A DNA stretch of 64,000 nt, taken from Paracoccus liaowanqingii. GTDB taxonomy: Bacteria; Pseudomonadota; Alphaproteobacteria; Rhodobacterales; Rhodobacteraceae. The stretch spans positions 1 to 64,000 of the forward strand of contig NZ_CP040759.1 of the NCBI RefSeq assembly GCF_004683865.2, read 5' to 3'. The notes beneath the pieces are model-generated. The model saw only the letters and a list, made by a program, of their open reading frames with translations. It made no database searches and had not been told where the DNA came from. Positions within the stretch are counted from its first letter, which is position 1. Each line of letters begins with the position of its first letter. The position numbers and the translations under genes are program-made. Below are positions 46,409 to 57,016 of this stretch, in pieces.

Positions 46409-48523
46409 TCACATCTGCTTATTGGCGAAGCGCTGCCTCAGCCATGCCGGCAGTGAAACCGACAACTCGAGGTGGTCGAACCGACCATCTGTCGCCCTTT
46501 CGAGTACCTTCCGGATTGACTTGCCCTGCGAACCAAGTGCCTTGGTCGGCCAATTGGGTTTCGTGGCCTCCCAAGCAGTCAGATAGCCGTCTGCCCAGAT
46601 GGGGATGAGCGGGATCTCGGTGGGGATCAGAGCCGCATCGCCCCCCGCCTGCATCTTTGAGACGGTGCCGTTGTAATGCAGCATAAGGAGTTCGACAAAG
46701 CGGGACAGCTTCTTGTCAGTCTTCAGGTTGGCCGCAACAAGATCGAGGAGAGGGCTGAGCCAGTCGGGGGGCGCTACGGAGAGCGGTGCGGTACAGACCC
46801 CCATGAGATAGCCATCAAGCCAGGGCTCGGTCAGCCCGGCCGGACGCAGTAGTCTTGCCAACTCGCCTTTCTTCTCGGCCGCGAAGGCTGGCGCCACGGA
46901 CGATGATACGAAAGGCCCCTCCAGGTCCGGGCCAAACAGTCCGCCCTGGCCATTCCCCCGGTCGATCCAGACAATGATGGATTGGTCGCAGATGAATTTC
47001 ATGACCGGGATCTTCTTCAGATCCCGCCCATGCATCAGCGCACTAGCAACGGCGATGAACGTGTCTGCGTCGTCCGCTCCGATTGCACTGAGCAGCAGCG
47101 CGTTGCGGGCGATGACGGCGGCCCAATGCGCGCGGCGGGCTTCCAGCACACTCCACATGCTTCGGGTCAGAGCAGTGTGGGATTTTGCGCTCTCCAGTCC
47201 GGCCACCGTCTCGTCACTGTCCTCGAACCAGATCGCTAGCATTGGATACTGGTCCACCCAATACTGGCTGGCGGTGATCAGCCGCCCACGGGCCTGTACT
47301 GGCAGGCCGGCAATACGACCATCGGGATCGGCCAACCCAAGGATCGCCTCAACCGAAGCGGAGAGAGGGCGTAACCCAACAAGGCTGCAGGACTGTACCA
47401 CATCCACTAGCCCCGGTACGGGTGCCAAGCCCGCCTCCAGCCCCTCGGCCACTGCGAGGCCGATTGCCTGCGCCATGTACTTTGGAGAAACGTCAAAGGC
47501 CTCGATCTCATCGGTAATCCGGGCCATGATAGCGCGCTGCTCAGTAGCGCTGGCGCAGGGCAGGACGTAGGCATCCTTTACCCCGAACCCTTGTTTCAGC
47601 AGAACCAGGGCAACGCTGCGCGAACTTCCCGTCTGAACTGTCGCCGCCATGCTTTGTGTCCCGGAACCATCAACAAGACTGGCGACGACCCGATGCAACT
47701 TCCGCTTGGGCTTGCTGATGGCGCTTGCTATCCCCTTGCGCATGGCATCACGAACAAGCCCATCCAAGCGGTCGCGCACCACAGCATCTGTCAGCCAGCT
47801 TCGCAGGATCGTGAGCCGCGCCAGCACCTCTGCAGAAAGTTGCCCAGACGCTAGTCGGTTGAATAGGCCTTCCACCGCGCCGGAGCGGATCTCTGCACTG
47901 GCGTCGAGCAGCCAGCCACAACCAAGTTCGGCGTAGATTTCCGGCGGACGCCCCACGACGACCCGGACCAATGCCTCGCGTGCCCCGGGTGCCATGGTGG
48001 GGAACATCTCGGCAAACATCGAGTAGAGGGCCGAACTGCCGCCGTCCTCTTGGATCAGCGGGCCAACCAGGCTGTCGAGAAGGGAGCCGAAATCAGCTGG
48101 ATCTTGGCTCTCCCTAACGACCTCGTTGAAAGCAACCTCCTGCAAGGCGAGACTTTCCGGCGGGGTCAGGCCGGCGAGCACCCATGCTCTCGATACTGCC
48201 AGACGGCCTCTGAACGTCAAAATGCCTGTTACGACTAGCATGCTCAGATGGGTTTCAAGGCTATCAATAAAGAGCTTACCCTGCTGCCGCCCGTTCTCGC
48301 GCGCCATTCTGGCTTCGTCCAAGGCGGCACCCAGCAGGTGACTCATACGCTCCTCTACATCCTCGACCGTGGAGATGCTGGCCAGTGCTCCCAGCAAGTC
48401 CGCCGCATCCGCAGGTACCCTCAGAAGCGCCCGCCCGAATGCCGTCAGCTTCTCCGCCTGCACCTTCGGATTAGTGTTCTGCGCAAGAGCGGTGATCATG
48501 GTCGTGACGGAGCTGGGCAGCAT
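46409..48523 (-). CDS. Large protein with C-terminal UPF0149/YecA-like repeats
   Basis: 704 residues from MLPSSVTTMITALAQNTN (an upstream frame to 48694 is chimeric with a duplicated block). Mostly alpha-helical, HEAT-like in feel. The C-terminal third holds two UPF0149-like segments: LTEPWLDGYLMGVCTAPLSV...DWLSPLLDLV and IPIWADGYLTAWEATKP. No membrane or signal segment. Function unknown. It sits between the two halves of the inverted duplication and is absent from the other copy. Confidence 0.65.
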   Translation of the reverse strand: MLPSSVTTMITALAQNTNPKVQAEKLTAFGRALLRVPADAADLLGALASISTVEDVEERMSHLLGAALDEARMARENGRQQGKLFIDSLETHLSMLVVTGILTFRGRLAVSRAWVLAGLTPPESLALQEVAFNEVVRESQDPADFGSLLDSLVGPLIQEDGGSSALYSMFAEMFPTMAPGAREALVRVVVGRPPEIYAELGCGWLLDASAEIRSGAVEGLFNRLASGQLSAEVLARLTILRSWLTDAVVRDRLDGLVRDAMRKGIASAISKPKRKLHRVVASLVDGSGTQSMAATVQTGSSRSVALVLLKQGFGVKDAYVLPCASATEQRAIMARITDEIEAFDVSPKYMAQAIGLAVAEGLEAGLAPVPGLVDVVQSCSLVGLRPLSASVEAILGLADPDGRIAGLPVQARGRLITASQYWVDQYPMLAIWFEDSDETVAGLESAKSHTALTRSMWSVLEARRAHWAAVIARNALLLSAIGADDADTFIAVASALMHGRDLKKIPVMKFICDQSIIVWIDRGNGQGGLFGPDLEGPFVSSSVAPAFAAEKKGELARLLRPAGLTEPWLDGYLMGVCTAPLSVAPPDWLSPLLDLVAANLKTDKKLSRFVELLMLHYNGTVSKMQAGGDAALIPTEIPLIPIWADGYLTAWEATKPNWPTKALGSQGKSIRKVLERATDGRFDHLELSVSLPAWLRQRFANKQM

Positions 48524-48599
48524 GGAGGTCCCGGAAAAACCAAAGGTAACCCACGTCGATCCTGCATCGACACAGGCTGCAGTGCAAGCAAAGGGAGTT

Positions 48600-48917
48600 C
48601 GCTTGAGTTGGGACGCCACCAATGCACCAGATCCCACACAGGTCGGGCAGTCCAAACCCTCCGTGCAAAATATTGCGGATTTCTCGTGGCCCAACCAATG
48701 ATCAGGTCTTGTCCATCCGGCAATTGGCGCACCAGAGGCACCGAACGTTCAGAGCGAAGGCCTAGAAAAGCGCAGAAGGCGGCGAAATCTTCGAACCACC
48801 TGTGTTCTTGGGAGAACGACTGGACGATCATGGCAGCAGCGCCCGTGTTCATCCGATCCGCCTCGATGATCGCAGCTGCAGTTCGGTGAAAGAGTTGGTA
48901 GCGAAGATTCCGAGGCG
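48600..48917 (-). pseudogene. 5'-truncated copy of the DUF6946-type gene
   Basis: The frame NLRYQLFHRTAAAIIEADRM...LVRQLPDGQDLIIGWATRNP matches residues about 135-219 of the protein at 6617-7276, and similarity continues past its stop (GGTTTGGACTGCCCGACCTG). A deletion removes the stop region. The nuclease-like core is missing. Confidence 0.8.
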
Positions 48918-49146
48918 GCTCTACGAGGGGTACAATGGATCGGGCCTCGACGCGCAAAAACTGGATCATTCCTGCGGCAGTCGTGGCCAGCAGAAGCCAG
49001 TTGAGAACTTCGAACCTGTCGCCAAGGGTCATCGAGAGAGCACAAGATGAGAGCGACGCAGCGGAGACAACCGTTCCAGCCAAGTCGAGCCGCAGGCCGC
49101 TTTGATGCTGGCGGTCCACAGGGACCCCCTGCAGGATCATAAGCAA
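48918..49146 (-). pseudogene. Fragment of an MFS transporter
   Basis: About 76 residues in frame with the DUF6946 fragment: GLRLDLAGTVVSAASLSSCA, LSMTLGDRFEVLNWLLLATT, then VEARSIVPLVEPP. This is the typical middle of a DHA2-type MFS drug transporter. Both ends are missing. Confidence 0.55.
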
Positions 49147-49253
49147 CGCTGTAGTTTGCCCTGCTTACCGTTATAAAAAAGTATTGGCCGTCTGACGCGG
49201 TTGTTCAGAGCCGACTCATTACCGTGCTCCGGTACAGGACGGTTCAACAGCTG

Positions 49254-50429
49254 TCAGTCGCCGCCGAAGAGGTCGCGGGTATAGACCTTGTCCTCGACAC
49301 CCTTGAGGTCGTCGGTCAGCCGGTTCGCCACGATCAGCCCGGCACGCGCCTTGAAGGCCTCTAGGTCGGTGATCACCTCGGAGCCGTAGAACTGGGTTTC
49401 GTCCATGGCGGGCTCGTAGACGATGACCTCGACGCCCTTGGCCTTCAGCCGCTTCATGATGCCCTGCACGGCGGACTGGCGGAAATTGTCCGACCCGGCC
49501 TTCATCACCAGCCGATAGATCCCCACCACCTGCGGGCGCCGCGCCAGAATATGGTCGGCGATCACGTCCTTGCGGGTGCGGTTCGCCTCGACCACGGCGG
49601 CAATCAGGTTCTGGGGCACGTCGGCATAGTTGGCCAAGAGCTGCTTGCTGTCCTTGGGCAGGCAATAGCCGCCATAGCCGAAGGAGGGGTTGTTGTAATG
49701 CCCGCCGATACGGGGATCCAGGCCCACGCCCTCGATGATCTGGCGGCTGTCCAGCCCGCTGGTCAGGGCATAGCTGTCCAGCTCGTTGAAATAGGCGACG
49801 CGCAGGGCAAGATAGGTATTGGCGAACAGCTTGATCGCCTCGGCCTCGGTGGGGCCGGTCAGCAGGATCGGGACATCGTCGTCCAACGCGGCCTCGGCCA
49901 GCAGGTCGGCAAAGACGCGGCCGCGCGGGCTGTCCTCGCCCACCACGATGCGCGAGGGGTGCAGGTTGTCGTGCAGCGCACGGCCCTCGCGCAGGAATTC
50001 GGGGCTGAAGATCACCTGATCGGTGCCGAGCCGCGCCCGCACGTCCAGCGTGAAGCCCACGGGCACGGTCGATTTCACCACGATCACCGCCTGCGGGGCC
50101 AGCCGCATGACATCCGCGATCACCGCCTCGACGCTGGAGGTGTCGAAGCGGTTAGTGACAGGATCGTAGTTGGTGGGCGTGGCCACGATGACATGGTCGG
50201 CGCCCGCATAGGCGGTGGCGGGGTCGGTCGTGGCGGTCAGGTCCAGATCGCGGGTCGCCAGATGATGAGCGATGTCCGCGTCGATGATCGGGCAGAGGCG
50301 GTCGTTCAGCATGGCGACGCGGTCCGCGTCCACGTCCAGCGCCCGGACCGTGTTGCGCCCGGCCAGAAGGACCGCGTTCGACAGGCCCACATAGCCGATC
50401 CCGGCAATGGCAATATTACAAAATGCCAA
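49254..50429 (-). CDS. ugd: UDP-glucose 6-dehydrogenase
   Basis: 391 residues. Rossmann motif [17 protein letters not shown], substrate loop [32 protein letters not shown] and the catalytic cysteine in [15 protein letters not shown]. It converts UDP-glucose to UDP-glucuronate for polysaccharide. The start appears to be TTG ([10 protein letters not shown]) with AAGGG upstream; no ATG lies nearer. It closes the minus-strand part of the exopolysaccharide cluster. Confidence 0.92.
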   Translation of the reverse strand: MAFCNIAIAGIGYVGLSNAVLLAGRNTVRALDVDADRVAMLNDRLCPIIDADIAHHLATRDLDLTATTDPATAYAGADHVIVATPTNYDPVTNRFDTSSVEAVIADVMRLAPQAVIVVKSTVPVGFTLDVRARLGTDQVIFSPEFLREGRALHDNLHPSRIVVGEDSPRGRVFADLLAEAALDDDVPILLTGPTEAEAIKLFANTYLALRVAYFNELDSYALTSGLDSRQIIEGVGLDPRIGGHYNNPSFGYGGYCLPKDSKQLLANYADVPQNLIAAVVEANRTRKDVIADHILARRPQVVGIYRLVMKAGSDNFRQSAVQGIMKRLKAKGVEVIVYEPAMDETQFYGSEVITDLEAFKARAGLIVANRLTDDLKGVEDKVYTRDLFGGD

Positions 50430-50462
50430 TTTCTTTTCCCTTACTATTATATTTTGTGGAAT

Positions 50463-50801
50463 TTATGATTCCTTGCAGTATCCCTGTGAAAGCAGGGCCG
50501 TCAGTACCAGCCAATACATCAGCAGAATGCGGATGCATCTCCTGTACAGGAACCGCAGGATCCGGACCGGTTGTCCGACATCGCTGTGGTGGGCACGGGC
50601 GATGATGAACCCAGACAGGACAAAGAAGAATTCAACGGCGCCGTAGCCCCATCCGAAGCCTTGCCACGCAGTATCCCCGTCGTACAGACGCAGCGGCAGC
50701 ATGAAATTGTTGGCGTGATAAAGGACAACCAAAACAGTGGCAGCCGCACGCCCGGCCTGCAGAACCTCCAGCCGTTCCGGTGCCGGCCGAGACACTTTCA
50801 C
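50463..50801 (-). pseudogene. Truncated acyltransferase-3 family gene
   Basis: 112 residues with the N-terminal part only: LQAGRAAATVLVVLYHANNF (the acyltransferase-3 catalytic histidine region), FFFVLSGFIIARAH and RFLYRRCIRILLMYWLVL. Full-length enzymes have about 350 residues and ten membrane segments. Here the frame stops 34 bases before ugd. Its ATG overlaps the glycosyltransferase stop (ATGA). Confidence 0.75.
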
Positions 50802-52020
50802 GGCGCTGGCCTGAACCGCTCGTAGAGCGCTTCCAGACGGCGACGCGCAGTCTGCGGGTGGAACTGATCGTACGCCGAGGCGACTGCGCCAGCACTCAGT
50901 TCCTCGTAAAGCGCTCGATCGTCCCAGCTGCCTGCCAAGCGCTCGAATAGCGCCGCTGACAGAGAGGCGGTCGCAGCCTCATAGGCTTCGAGGTATCCCG
51001 GATCCTGCTGCCGGTAAAGCCAAGACCATTTGCCGACAATCCGGTCATTGTCGAACGGCAGCAGGTGGCCATTTCGGCCCGTCTGGATAATTTCGGGCAG
51101 GACGCAGGTATTCGTGGCGATAACCGGCGTACCGGATGCAAGCGCCTCGATCGAGACAAAACCGAACGTGTCGTGGAAGGTCGGGAAGATGAGGTAATCC
51201 GCCGCATCCATGAGGTCATACACTGCTTTCGGTGGCAGACTGACATAATGCGTGACCCCCTCCTGATCCAGATCATGCAGCGCGGCGTCAACATAGGCGT
51301 GGTCTGGCGGCCCGACATAGTCGTGAGGTGTCCAGGCGAGGGAGGAGACGACCGTCGTCTGCACTGGCACGCCCGCCCGGCGCAGCTTGCGATGTGCCCG
51401 CAGCAGGACCGGCCCCCCTTTCGCATGAAATCCCGCCCGACGAAGAGCAGCTTCAGGGGGCCCTTGCGCGATTTCGGCCGGTTCGTGCGGGGCGCGACTG
51501 CGGGATAAACCAATTCGGTTTTTTCAAGAAGCCGCGGCAGGTCCGGGAAATCGCGGTGCTGCTGCCTGAACTGACGCAGGGCATATTCTGAAATCGCGAT
51601 GATGCCGCGGCAGCGTGCCGACAGCAGGTCGTTGCGCAGCCGCCGTTCAAGCCAGCCGATCCGGCGGTCGTCCGGCATCCTCGGCAGGTAATCCTCGAAG
51701 GTGACGACGTAGGGTCTGCGCGTTAGCCGGGGGATGGCATTCCAGGCGTGGATCGCTTCGAACCCCGGCTCAGGCAGGAAGGAGATCGAGTCCGCCCAAG
51801 ACAGATACCGGTTGAGCGGCGTCATCGCCCGCTCGACGAAGCGGGCGTTGCTCTGGCCCAAGGCAATGGTGAAATAGACATGATAGCTGTGGCCCGTGCG
51901 AATCCGGATTGGCGCTGCCAACGGCTGTGGCGCACCCATGTCCGGCTGCGGCCGCAGACCAGGAGGCTGGTCCTGAGGTGGCGGAATCAGCACGGGCATC
52001 TGCGTGCCTTGCACAGTCAT
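50798..52020 (-). pseudogene. Group-1 glycosyltransferase split by a one-base frameshift
   Basis: The N-terminal half (52020 to about 51415) has RRIGWLERRLRNDLLS, GIIAISEYALRQF and LKLLFVGRDFMRKGG. The C-terminal half, in another frame (about 51412-50798), has SLPPKAVYDLMDAADYLIFP, TFHDTFGFVSIEALASGTPV and IATNTCVLPEII, the GT4 donor-binding domain. One extra C in the C6 run at 51413-51418 (plus strand) restores MRKGGPVLLRAHRKLRRAGV. Either a sequencing error or a real null/phase-variable allele. Starts in an ATGA overlap with the epimerase gene. Confidence 0.82.
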
Positions 52021-53075
52021 GCCGCAGACCTCGACGAGAAGCTGACGCGTGCAAACTCGTCAAAGATATCATCGATCGACATGGTTAGACGCCAATCGGG
52101 ATAGTCCGTCCGGAACCGGGTCAGGTCGGTGTAATAAACGACATGATCGCCGATCCGGTTCTGGTCACTGAGGGTCCAGGTCAGAGTGCGTCCGGAAAGC
52201 TGACCAATCCTGTCGATCGACTCTAGAATAGACACGCTGTTCGCCTTGCCGCCGCCTAGGTTGTAGACAGCCCCTGCCCGCGGCGCGGCGATGAAAGCGT
52301 CAAAGGCGGCGATGACATCCCGGCTGTGAATCTGGTCGCGGACCTGCTTGCCCTTGTATCCGAAGATGGTGTAAGGGCGATCTTCGGCAGCTGCCTTGAA
52401 GATGTAGGACAGATAACCGTGCAGCTGGGCGCCGGAGTGCCCTGCGCCAGTCAAGCACCCGCCGCGGAAGCAGACGGTGTTCATCCCGAAATAGCGCCCA
52501 TACTCCTGCACCATGACATCGGCTGCCACCTTGCTGGCTCCGAAGAGGCTGTGCTTGGTTTGGTCAATCGGGAAAGTCTCCGCAATTCCTTTGGCATGAT
52601 GCGGGTCGTTGAAGTCGAACCTAGTGTCGTGCTCGACCAGCGAGATAAAATTCGGGCCATCGCCGTAGACCTTATTGGTGCTGGTGAAGAGGAAGGGCGC
52701 TTCAGTGGCGTAGCGTCGCGTGGCCTCTAGGAGGTTTAGCGTGCCCACCGCATTGACTTCGAAATCGTCGAAGGGAATTGTCGCCGCAAGATCATGGCTG
52801 GGTTGAGCTGCACAGTGGATTACTGTATCGGGTCGAACCTCTGCGAAGAGATCGAGAACTGCGCGGCGGTCGCGGATGTCGATAGACGCGTGGCGATAGG
52901 CAGAGCAGTCCCGCTGCAGTCGGTCGCGCTGCCAAGCCGTGTCGCCATCGCTGCCGAAAAACACTCGGCGCATGTTGTTGTCGACGCCGATGACATTCCA
53001 GCCTTGGCGGTCGTAGTGCCGCACCGCTTCCGAGCCGATCAGGCCCGCGCTGCCGGTCACGATCATGCGTTTCAT
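52017..53075 (-). CDS. NAD-dependent sugar-nucleotide epimerase
   Basis: 352 residues from [20 protein letters not shown], an extended SDR with the GxxGxxG nucleotide motif at 8-14, the [12 protein letters not shown] loop, a [12 protein letters not shown] active-site serine/tyrosine region and [12 protein letters not shown]. It resembles CDP-paratose/tyvelose 2-epimerases (long insert, [18 protein letters not shown]), but the substrate is uncertain. Confidence 0.85.
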   Translation of the reverse strand: MKRMIVTGSAGLIGSEAVRHYDRQGWNVIGVDNNMRRVFFGSDGDTAWQRDRLQRDCSAYRHASIDIRDRRAVLDLFAEVRPDTVIHCAAQPSHDLAATIPFDDFEVNAVGTLNLLEATRRYATEAPFLFTSTNKVYGDGPNFISLVEHDTRFDFNDPHHAKGIAETFPIDQTKHSLFGASKVAADVMVQEYGRYFGMNTVCFRGGCLTGAGHSGAQLHGYLSYIFKAAAEDRPYTIFGYKGKQVRDQIHSRDVIAAFDAFIAAPRAGAVYNLGGGKANSVSILESIDRIGQLSGRTLTWTLSDQNRIGDHVVYYTDLTRFRTDYPDWRLTMSIDDIFDEFARVSFSSRSAA

Positions 53076-53089
53076 GGTTTGTCCTCTGT

Positions 53090-53872
53090 TCAAGAAGTGC
53101 GCGCTGCCCATTGCCGGGCCAGTGCAAAGAGAAAGATCGAATTGGTCACGGCGTACCGGCCAAACAGCCGCCTCGGCTCCTGGCTCAGGCGGAACAGCCA
53201 CTCTAGCGCGTGATCCTGCATCCATTGAGGTGCCTGCCGCTTATGGCCAGCATGAAAATCGAAGGCCGCACCCACGCAAACCTGGGGCAAGCCGATGATG
53301 TCGCGGTGATCAAAGGCGAAGAGTTCCTGCCGTGGGCACCCCAAGCCGATGAAGACGATACCTGCGCCACTGTCGCGCACCCGCTGCGCAAGGGTCGCGC
53401 TTTCATCAGCTTGGAGCGGGCGAAATAGGGACGGCTCCGCCCCTGCCACCCGCAGCTTAGGAATCTTGGCGACCAATGCTTGGCTAAGCGCAGTGACGAC
53501 CTCCCCGGTCGAACCATAGAGGAAGACCGGGATGTCCTGCGTAGCCGCAGCCTCGCAGATCCTTAGCATCAGCGTGGGGCCATAGACGCGGTCCGTTAAA
53601 CCTGCACGATAAAGCAAGTTCAGTGCCATGCGAACCGGTTGGCCATCCGGTGTGACGATGTCGAACCGCTCGATCACTTGCCCCATTTCTGCCTTAGTCC
53701 GTGCCTCGACCACGCCATGAACCGCTAGGGCCGTAACAAGATATGGTTGCGATTGCCGTGCCGCGGCGATTACGCAATCTGCGGCGCGGTCATAGTCGAC
53801 TACCGAGATGGGCACCCCGACAACCTTCCGGCGCGGCGGGGGCGTGGCTGAGGCTGCTTGCGCTGTTGTCAT
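53090..53872 (-). CDS. WecG/TagA/CpsF-family glycosyltransferase
   Basis: 260 residues. [64 protein letters not shown] and [20 protein letters not shown] are the family hallmarks. C-terminal [18 protein letters not shown] contacts the membrane. It would transfer a sugar onto a lipid-linked acceptor. Confidence 0.9.
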   Translation of the reverse strand: MTTAQAASATPPPRRKVVGVPISVVDYDRAADCVIAAARQSQPYLVTALAVHGVVEARTKAEMGQVIERFDIVTPDGQPVRMALNLLYRAGLTDRVYGPTLMLRICEAAATQDIPVFLYGSTGEVVTALSQALVAKIPKLRVAGAEPSLFRPLQADESATLAQRVRDSGAGIVFIGLGCPRQELFAFDHRDIIGLPQVCVGAAFDFHAGHKRQAPQWMQDHALEWLFRLSQEPRRLFGRYAVTNSIFLFALARQWAARTS

Positions 53873-54042
53873 GGTTGTCTTTCACATCGGCAGGTTAGCT
53901 GGTTGTCGAAACCGAGATTGCCAAGGATCCTAGCAATATCCGCGATGCCCATTCGGGCTGCTGCCAAGGCCTGATCGGACAGGTCGGCACGCCTTGCCAC
54001 CTTTCGGAGAGCCAAAACCTGTCCAAAAGGCTTAGCCAGCCC

Positions 54043-55305
54043 TTAAGCCCGGGGGCGCCCCTGCCCGGCCGACACCATCAGCACGGCTGCCGCAAAGATG
54101 ATGAAGAGAAAGCTGTTCTGTACCAGCAGAAGGCTCTCGGTAAGGTTCATGACGATGAACACGCATATCAAGACGTTCAGCCAGAGCCACCCTTCTTGGG
54201 GCCTGTGCCAGTGCAGCCAAGCGCCTCGGGCAAGCACGCGCCAGAGCACTGTTAGCAGTGGGATCGTGCCGATGATGCCGCAGCTGAGCATCCAGTCGCG
54301 GAAGCCGTTATGCGCATGCGGCGCGATCCAGGCGAGCTTGGTCCAGATCTCCCAAGCTTCTCCATTTCCCTGGGTCCAAAACGCTTGGTAGCCATGGCCC
54401 AGCAGCGGCCGTTGCAGGATATTTTGATCCACGAGCGCCCAGAGCGGCACCCGCCCAGTCAGCGACGGGTCCTTGCCGACGCCCTCGGCCAACAACTCCA
54501 CCAGCACCTTGATCGACATCAACCCCACAAGAGCCACCTGCGCCGCAATCAGGATTAGCACGATCCGGGTGGCGCCTCGGCTCCGGCGGAGCAGGGTATA
54601 AACCAGTGTGAAAAATCCAGACGCGGCCGATACCACTAGCGCCGTGCTTGATCCCGACAGGAGAAGACAGCAAAAGCTGGCGATCAGCAGAACAGTCGCC
54701 AAACCTCGCAAATTGGCCGTCCTGTCGACGAGAAGATTGGCCGTTGCCAGAATGCAGATCGCAGCATTCCAGCCTAGGACATTCTTGTGGTTGAAAACGC
54801 CGCGTAACTCATGGCCGACAGGCATATAGGCCATCTGGGGAGCAAGAACGGCAAACAAAAGACTGCAGACCATGCTTGTGCCAAGTACCGCTACCACGAT
54901 CAGAAGGAACTGCCGCGGCGTGAACCTTGTGGCGACGACATAGGCAAGAAGAATTGACAGTGCGAGCCCGATCGACCGCCTTAGGGTGATTGACGGACTC
55001 ACCGACCACAACGTTGACAAAAATGGTAACGCCACGAGCAAAGCAAAAGGCAGGTTTCCTCGCAACGTTGACAACAGTTGCCGCGGATGGCGCGCAGCGA
55101 CCGAGATCGTAACAAGATAGACCGGTAGCAGCAGCATCTGCAGCGTTCGTTGTCCGGCTGCCGTTAGGTTGCCCGAGGCATCTGTGAAGGACAGGACCGT
55201 GACAGCCCCCGTGTGGAACAGTAGCAGGACGCTAACGACGCAGCATTCTACGGCCCTCCCACTGACCTGCACCCGATGAGGGCGGTAACCCACGGCAATT
55301 GTCAT
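54043..55305 (-). CDS. O-antigen ligase/Wzy-type polymerase
   Basis: 420 residues from MTIAVGYRPHRVQV (ATG at 55305; the frame opens at a TTG in the upstream inverted repeat). About ten hydrophobic segments and the conserved periplasmic loop GRVPLWALVDQNILQRPLLG followed by HAHNGFRDWMLSCGIIG, the Wzy_C/O-antigen ligase signature. Inner-membrane polymerase or ligase for the polysaccharide. First gene of its unit; 53873-54042 shows nothing. Confidence 0.85.
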   Translation of the reverse strand: MTIAVGYRPHRVQVSGRAVECCVVSVLLLFHTGAVTVLSFTDASGNLTAAGQRTLQMLLLPVYLVTISVAARHPRQLLSTLRGNLPFALLVALPFLSTLWSVSPSITLRRSIGLALSILLAYVVATRFTPRQFLLIVVAVLGTSMVCSLLFAVLAPQMAYMPVGHELRGVFNHKNVLGWNAAICILATANLLVDRTANLRGLATVLLIASFCCLLLSGSSTALVVSAASGFFTLVYTLLRRSRGATRIVLILIAAQVALVGLMSIKVLVELLAEGVGKDPSLTGRVPLWALVDQNILQRPLLGHGYQAFWTQGNGEAWEIWTKLAWIAPHAHNGFRDWMLSCGIIGTIPLLTVLWRVLARGAWLHWHRPQEGWLWLNVLICVFIVMNLTESLLLVQNSFLFIIFAAAVLMVSAGQGRPRA

Positions 55306-55825
55306 CGAGCTGACCTGCGAACGGCGTAATCTCTTTGCGACATACTGGGGTGGTGCGGCATGATTGACACTGGGTTGACTAGACGGGTCTAGTGTCAATC
55401 ATGCCTTCTCCTTTGTGAATTGGGCAAACCGGTGCCCCATCAGCCGAAAGGCGCTGCGGGCCTTACCGCCTTTTGATAGTGTGTTAGCAAAATAAAACTT
55501 CTGGCGATGGCCGCAGATCCGAATGCGTGCAAGCCGGTGATGCACGATCGGCTAGTCTTTGGGGGACTCACTTGGAGCAAGGACATCCCGTGACACATCC
55601 ACCTGTGAATACGGAATCTTGGACAATCAGGCCAGCGGCCTCGGCACACGGGATCGGCTGGCAACTTATGAACTTCGTCAACCGCTCTGATCAATGGCCT
55701 ACAGACGGACAGTACAACTACCAATGCCTAGTCACGGAAGGCGAGTTTCTTTTCTGCGACTCTGTGGCCAGGTGTAATGATACTAACGTTGCGGCCCCGC
55801 TGCCCCACATACGGCGCAGGACAGG
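55306..55825. promoter_or_regulatory. Divergent control region with 14-bp inverted repeat
   Basis: GCATGATTGACACT at 55358-55371 and its exact complement at 55391-55404, 19 bases apart, between the two oppositely transcribed halves of the polysaccharide cluster. Likely an operator. A 100-codon plus frame (55527-55829) is not convincing. Confidence 0.55.
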
Positions 55826-57016
55826 ATGAGCGGGCTTGCAACACATCCAGTTCAGGCCACCGGCGACCACGTGATGTCGCCCGCCACAGCGCGGGGCCGC
55901 GAGCGGTCCGGGCTCAAGGTTCTGCTCCTCGTGTCGGACCTAGAAGACTACACCATTGCTTTCACCAACGGACTTGCCCACCATGTCGATGTCATTCTGG
56001 CCGTGCCTAGGCGTCAATATACGGCTTTGGCCGACTGGATAGATCCAAGTGTTGACCTGCGATTGCTCGACTGGCCCCGGCACCGCAGCCCGGCCAATAT
56101 CGGCCTTATAGCCGCACTGTGGCGGCTTGTTCGCCGGGAACACCCGGATGTGATCCACATTCTCAGCAACAATACGCTTTGGCTCAATCTCGTCGTCCCT
56201 TTCTGGCGCGGCATTCCCGTCGTCACGACCATCCACGACGTGACCCTGCATCCCGGCGATCGGGAAACGGCAACGCTACCTGCTTGGGCGCCGCGACTGA
56301 TGGCGCGGCAGTCGGCACACATCGTCGTACACGGAGACGGGCTCAAGGCCCACGCTGTCGAGGTATTCCGCAAGGACGGGCGCGCCGTCCACGTCCTGCC
56401 TCACCCGGCGATGCCCAGATACGCGCTGCTAGCGGAGAGAGAGGGACTGCGTCGCCGGTCGGACGGTACATTCAGGGTCCTGATGTTCGGCCGCATCTTT
56501 GCCTACAAGGGGTTGGATCTCCTGATGCGCGCCGAAAACCTCTTGCGGGACATGCCGGACCTGCGGATCGTCGTGGCGGGTCGCGGCGATGACCCCATGA
56601 CAATGCGGAACAGGATGGGGGATCCGACCAAGTACGACATCAGGCACCGCTTCATCCTGGATCGAGAGGTCGCACAGCTGTTCCTGGATGCTGATATCGT
56701 GGTTTTGCCCTATTCCGAAGCCTCGCAAAGCGGTGTTTTGCATCTTGCCGGAACCTTCAGTCGTCCAGTCGTCGCGACGGAAGTCGGTGAGGTGGGGCCT
56801 GCCGTTCGCGATCATGATCTGGGCTTGGTGGTGCCCGTCGCGGACGCGCAGGCGCTCGCGTCGGCAATCCGGCGCCTGGCAGGCGACGCCGCTCTGCGCG
56901 GCAAGTTAGGCCAACGGGCGCAGGAATGGGCCCAAGGCGACAATTCACCCCGGGCAATCGGAGCGAAATCAGCATGCCTCTATCGCTCCATCATTGACGG
57001 CGGGATGGCATCATGA
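55826..57016 (+). CDS. Glycosyltransferase family 4
   Basis: 396 residues (or 380 from the internal MSPATARGRERSGL). N-terminal acceptor domain (LLLVSDLEDYTIAFTNGLAH), VVTTIHDVTLHPGDR, then GT-B donor domain: FRVLMFGRIFAYKGLDLLMR, VLPYSEASQSGVLHLAGTFS. Cytoplasmic addition of a sugar to the growing repeat unit. Its last bases overlap the next gene (ATGA). Confidence 0.88.
   Translation: MSGLATHPVQATGDHVMSPATARGRERSGLKVLLLVSDLEDYTIAFTNGLAHHVDVILAVPRRQYTALADWIDPSVDLRLLDWPRHRSPANIGLIAALWRLVRREHPDVIHILSNNTLWLNLVVPFWRGIPVVTTIHDVTLHPGDRETATLPAWAPRLMARQSAHIVVHGDGLKAHAVEVFRKDGRAVHVLPHPAMPRYALLAEREGLRRRSDGTFRVLMFGRIFAYKGLDLLMRAENLLRDMPDLRIVVAGRGDDPMTMRNRMGDPTKYDIRHRFILDREVAQLFLDADIVVLPYSEASQSGVLHLAGTFSRPVVATEVGEVGPAVRDHDLGLVVPVADAQALASAIRRLAGDAALRGKLGQRAQEWAQGDNSPRAIGAKSACLYRSIIDGGMAS

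Noticed and set aside
49551..50468. 305-codon plus-strand frame
   Set aside because: Antisense to ugd, which has full catalytic motifs.
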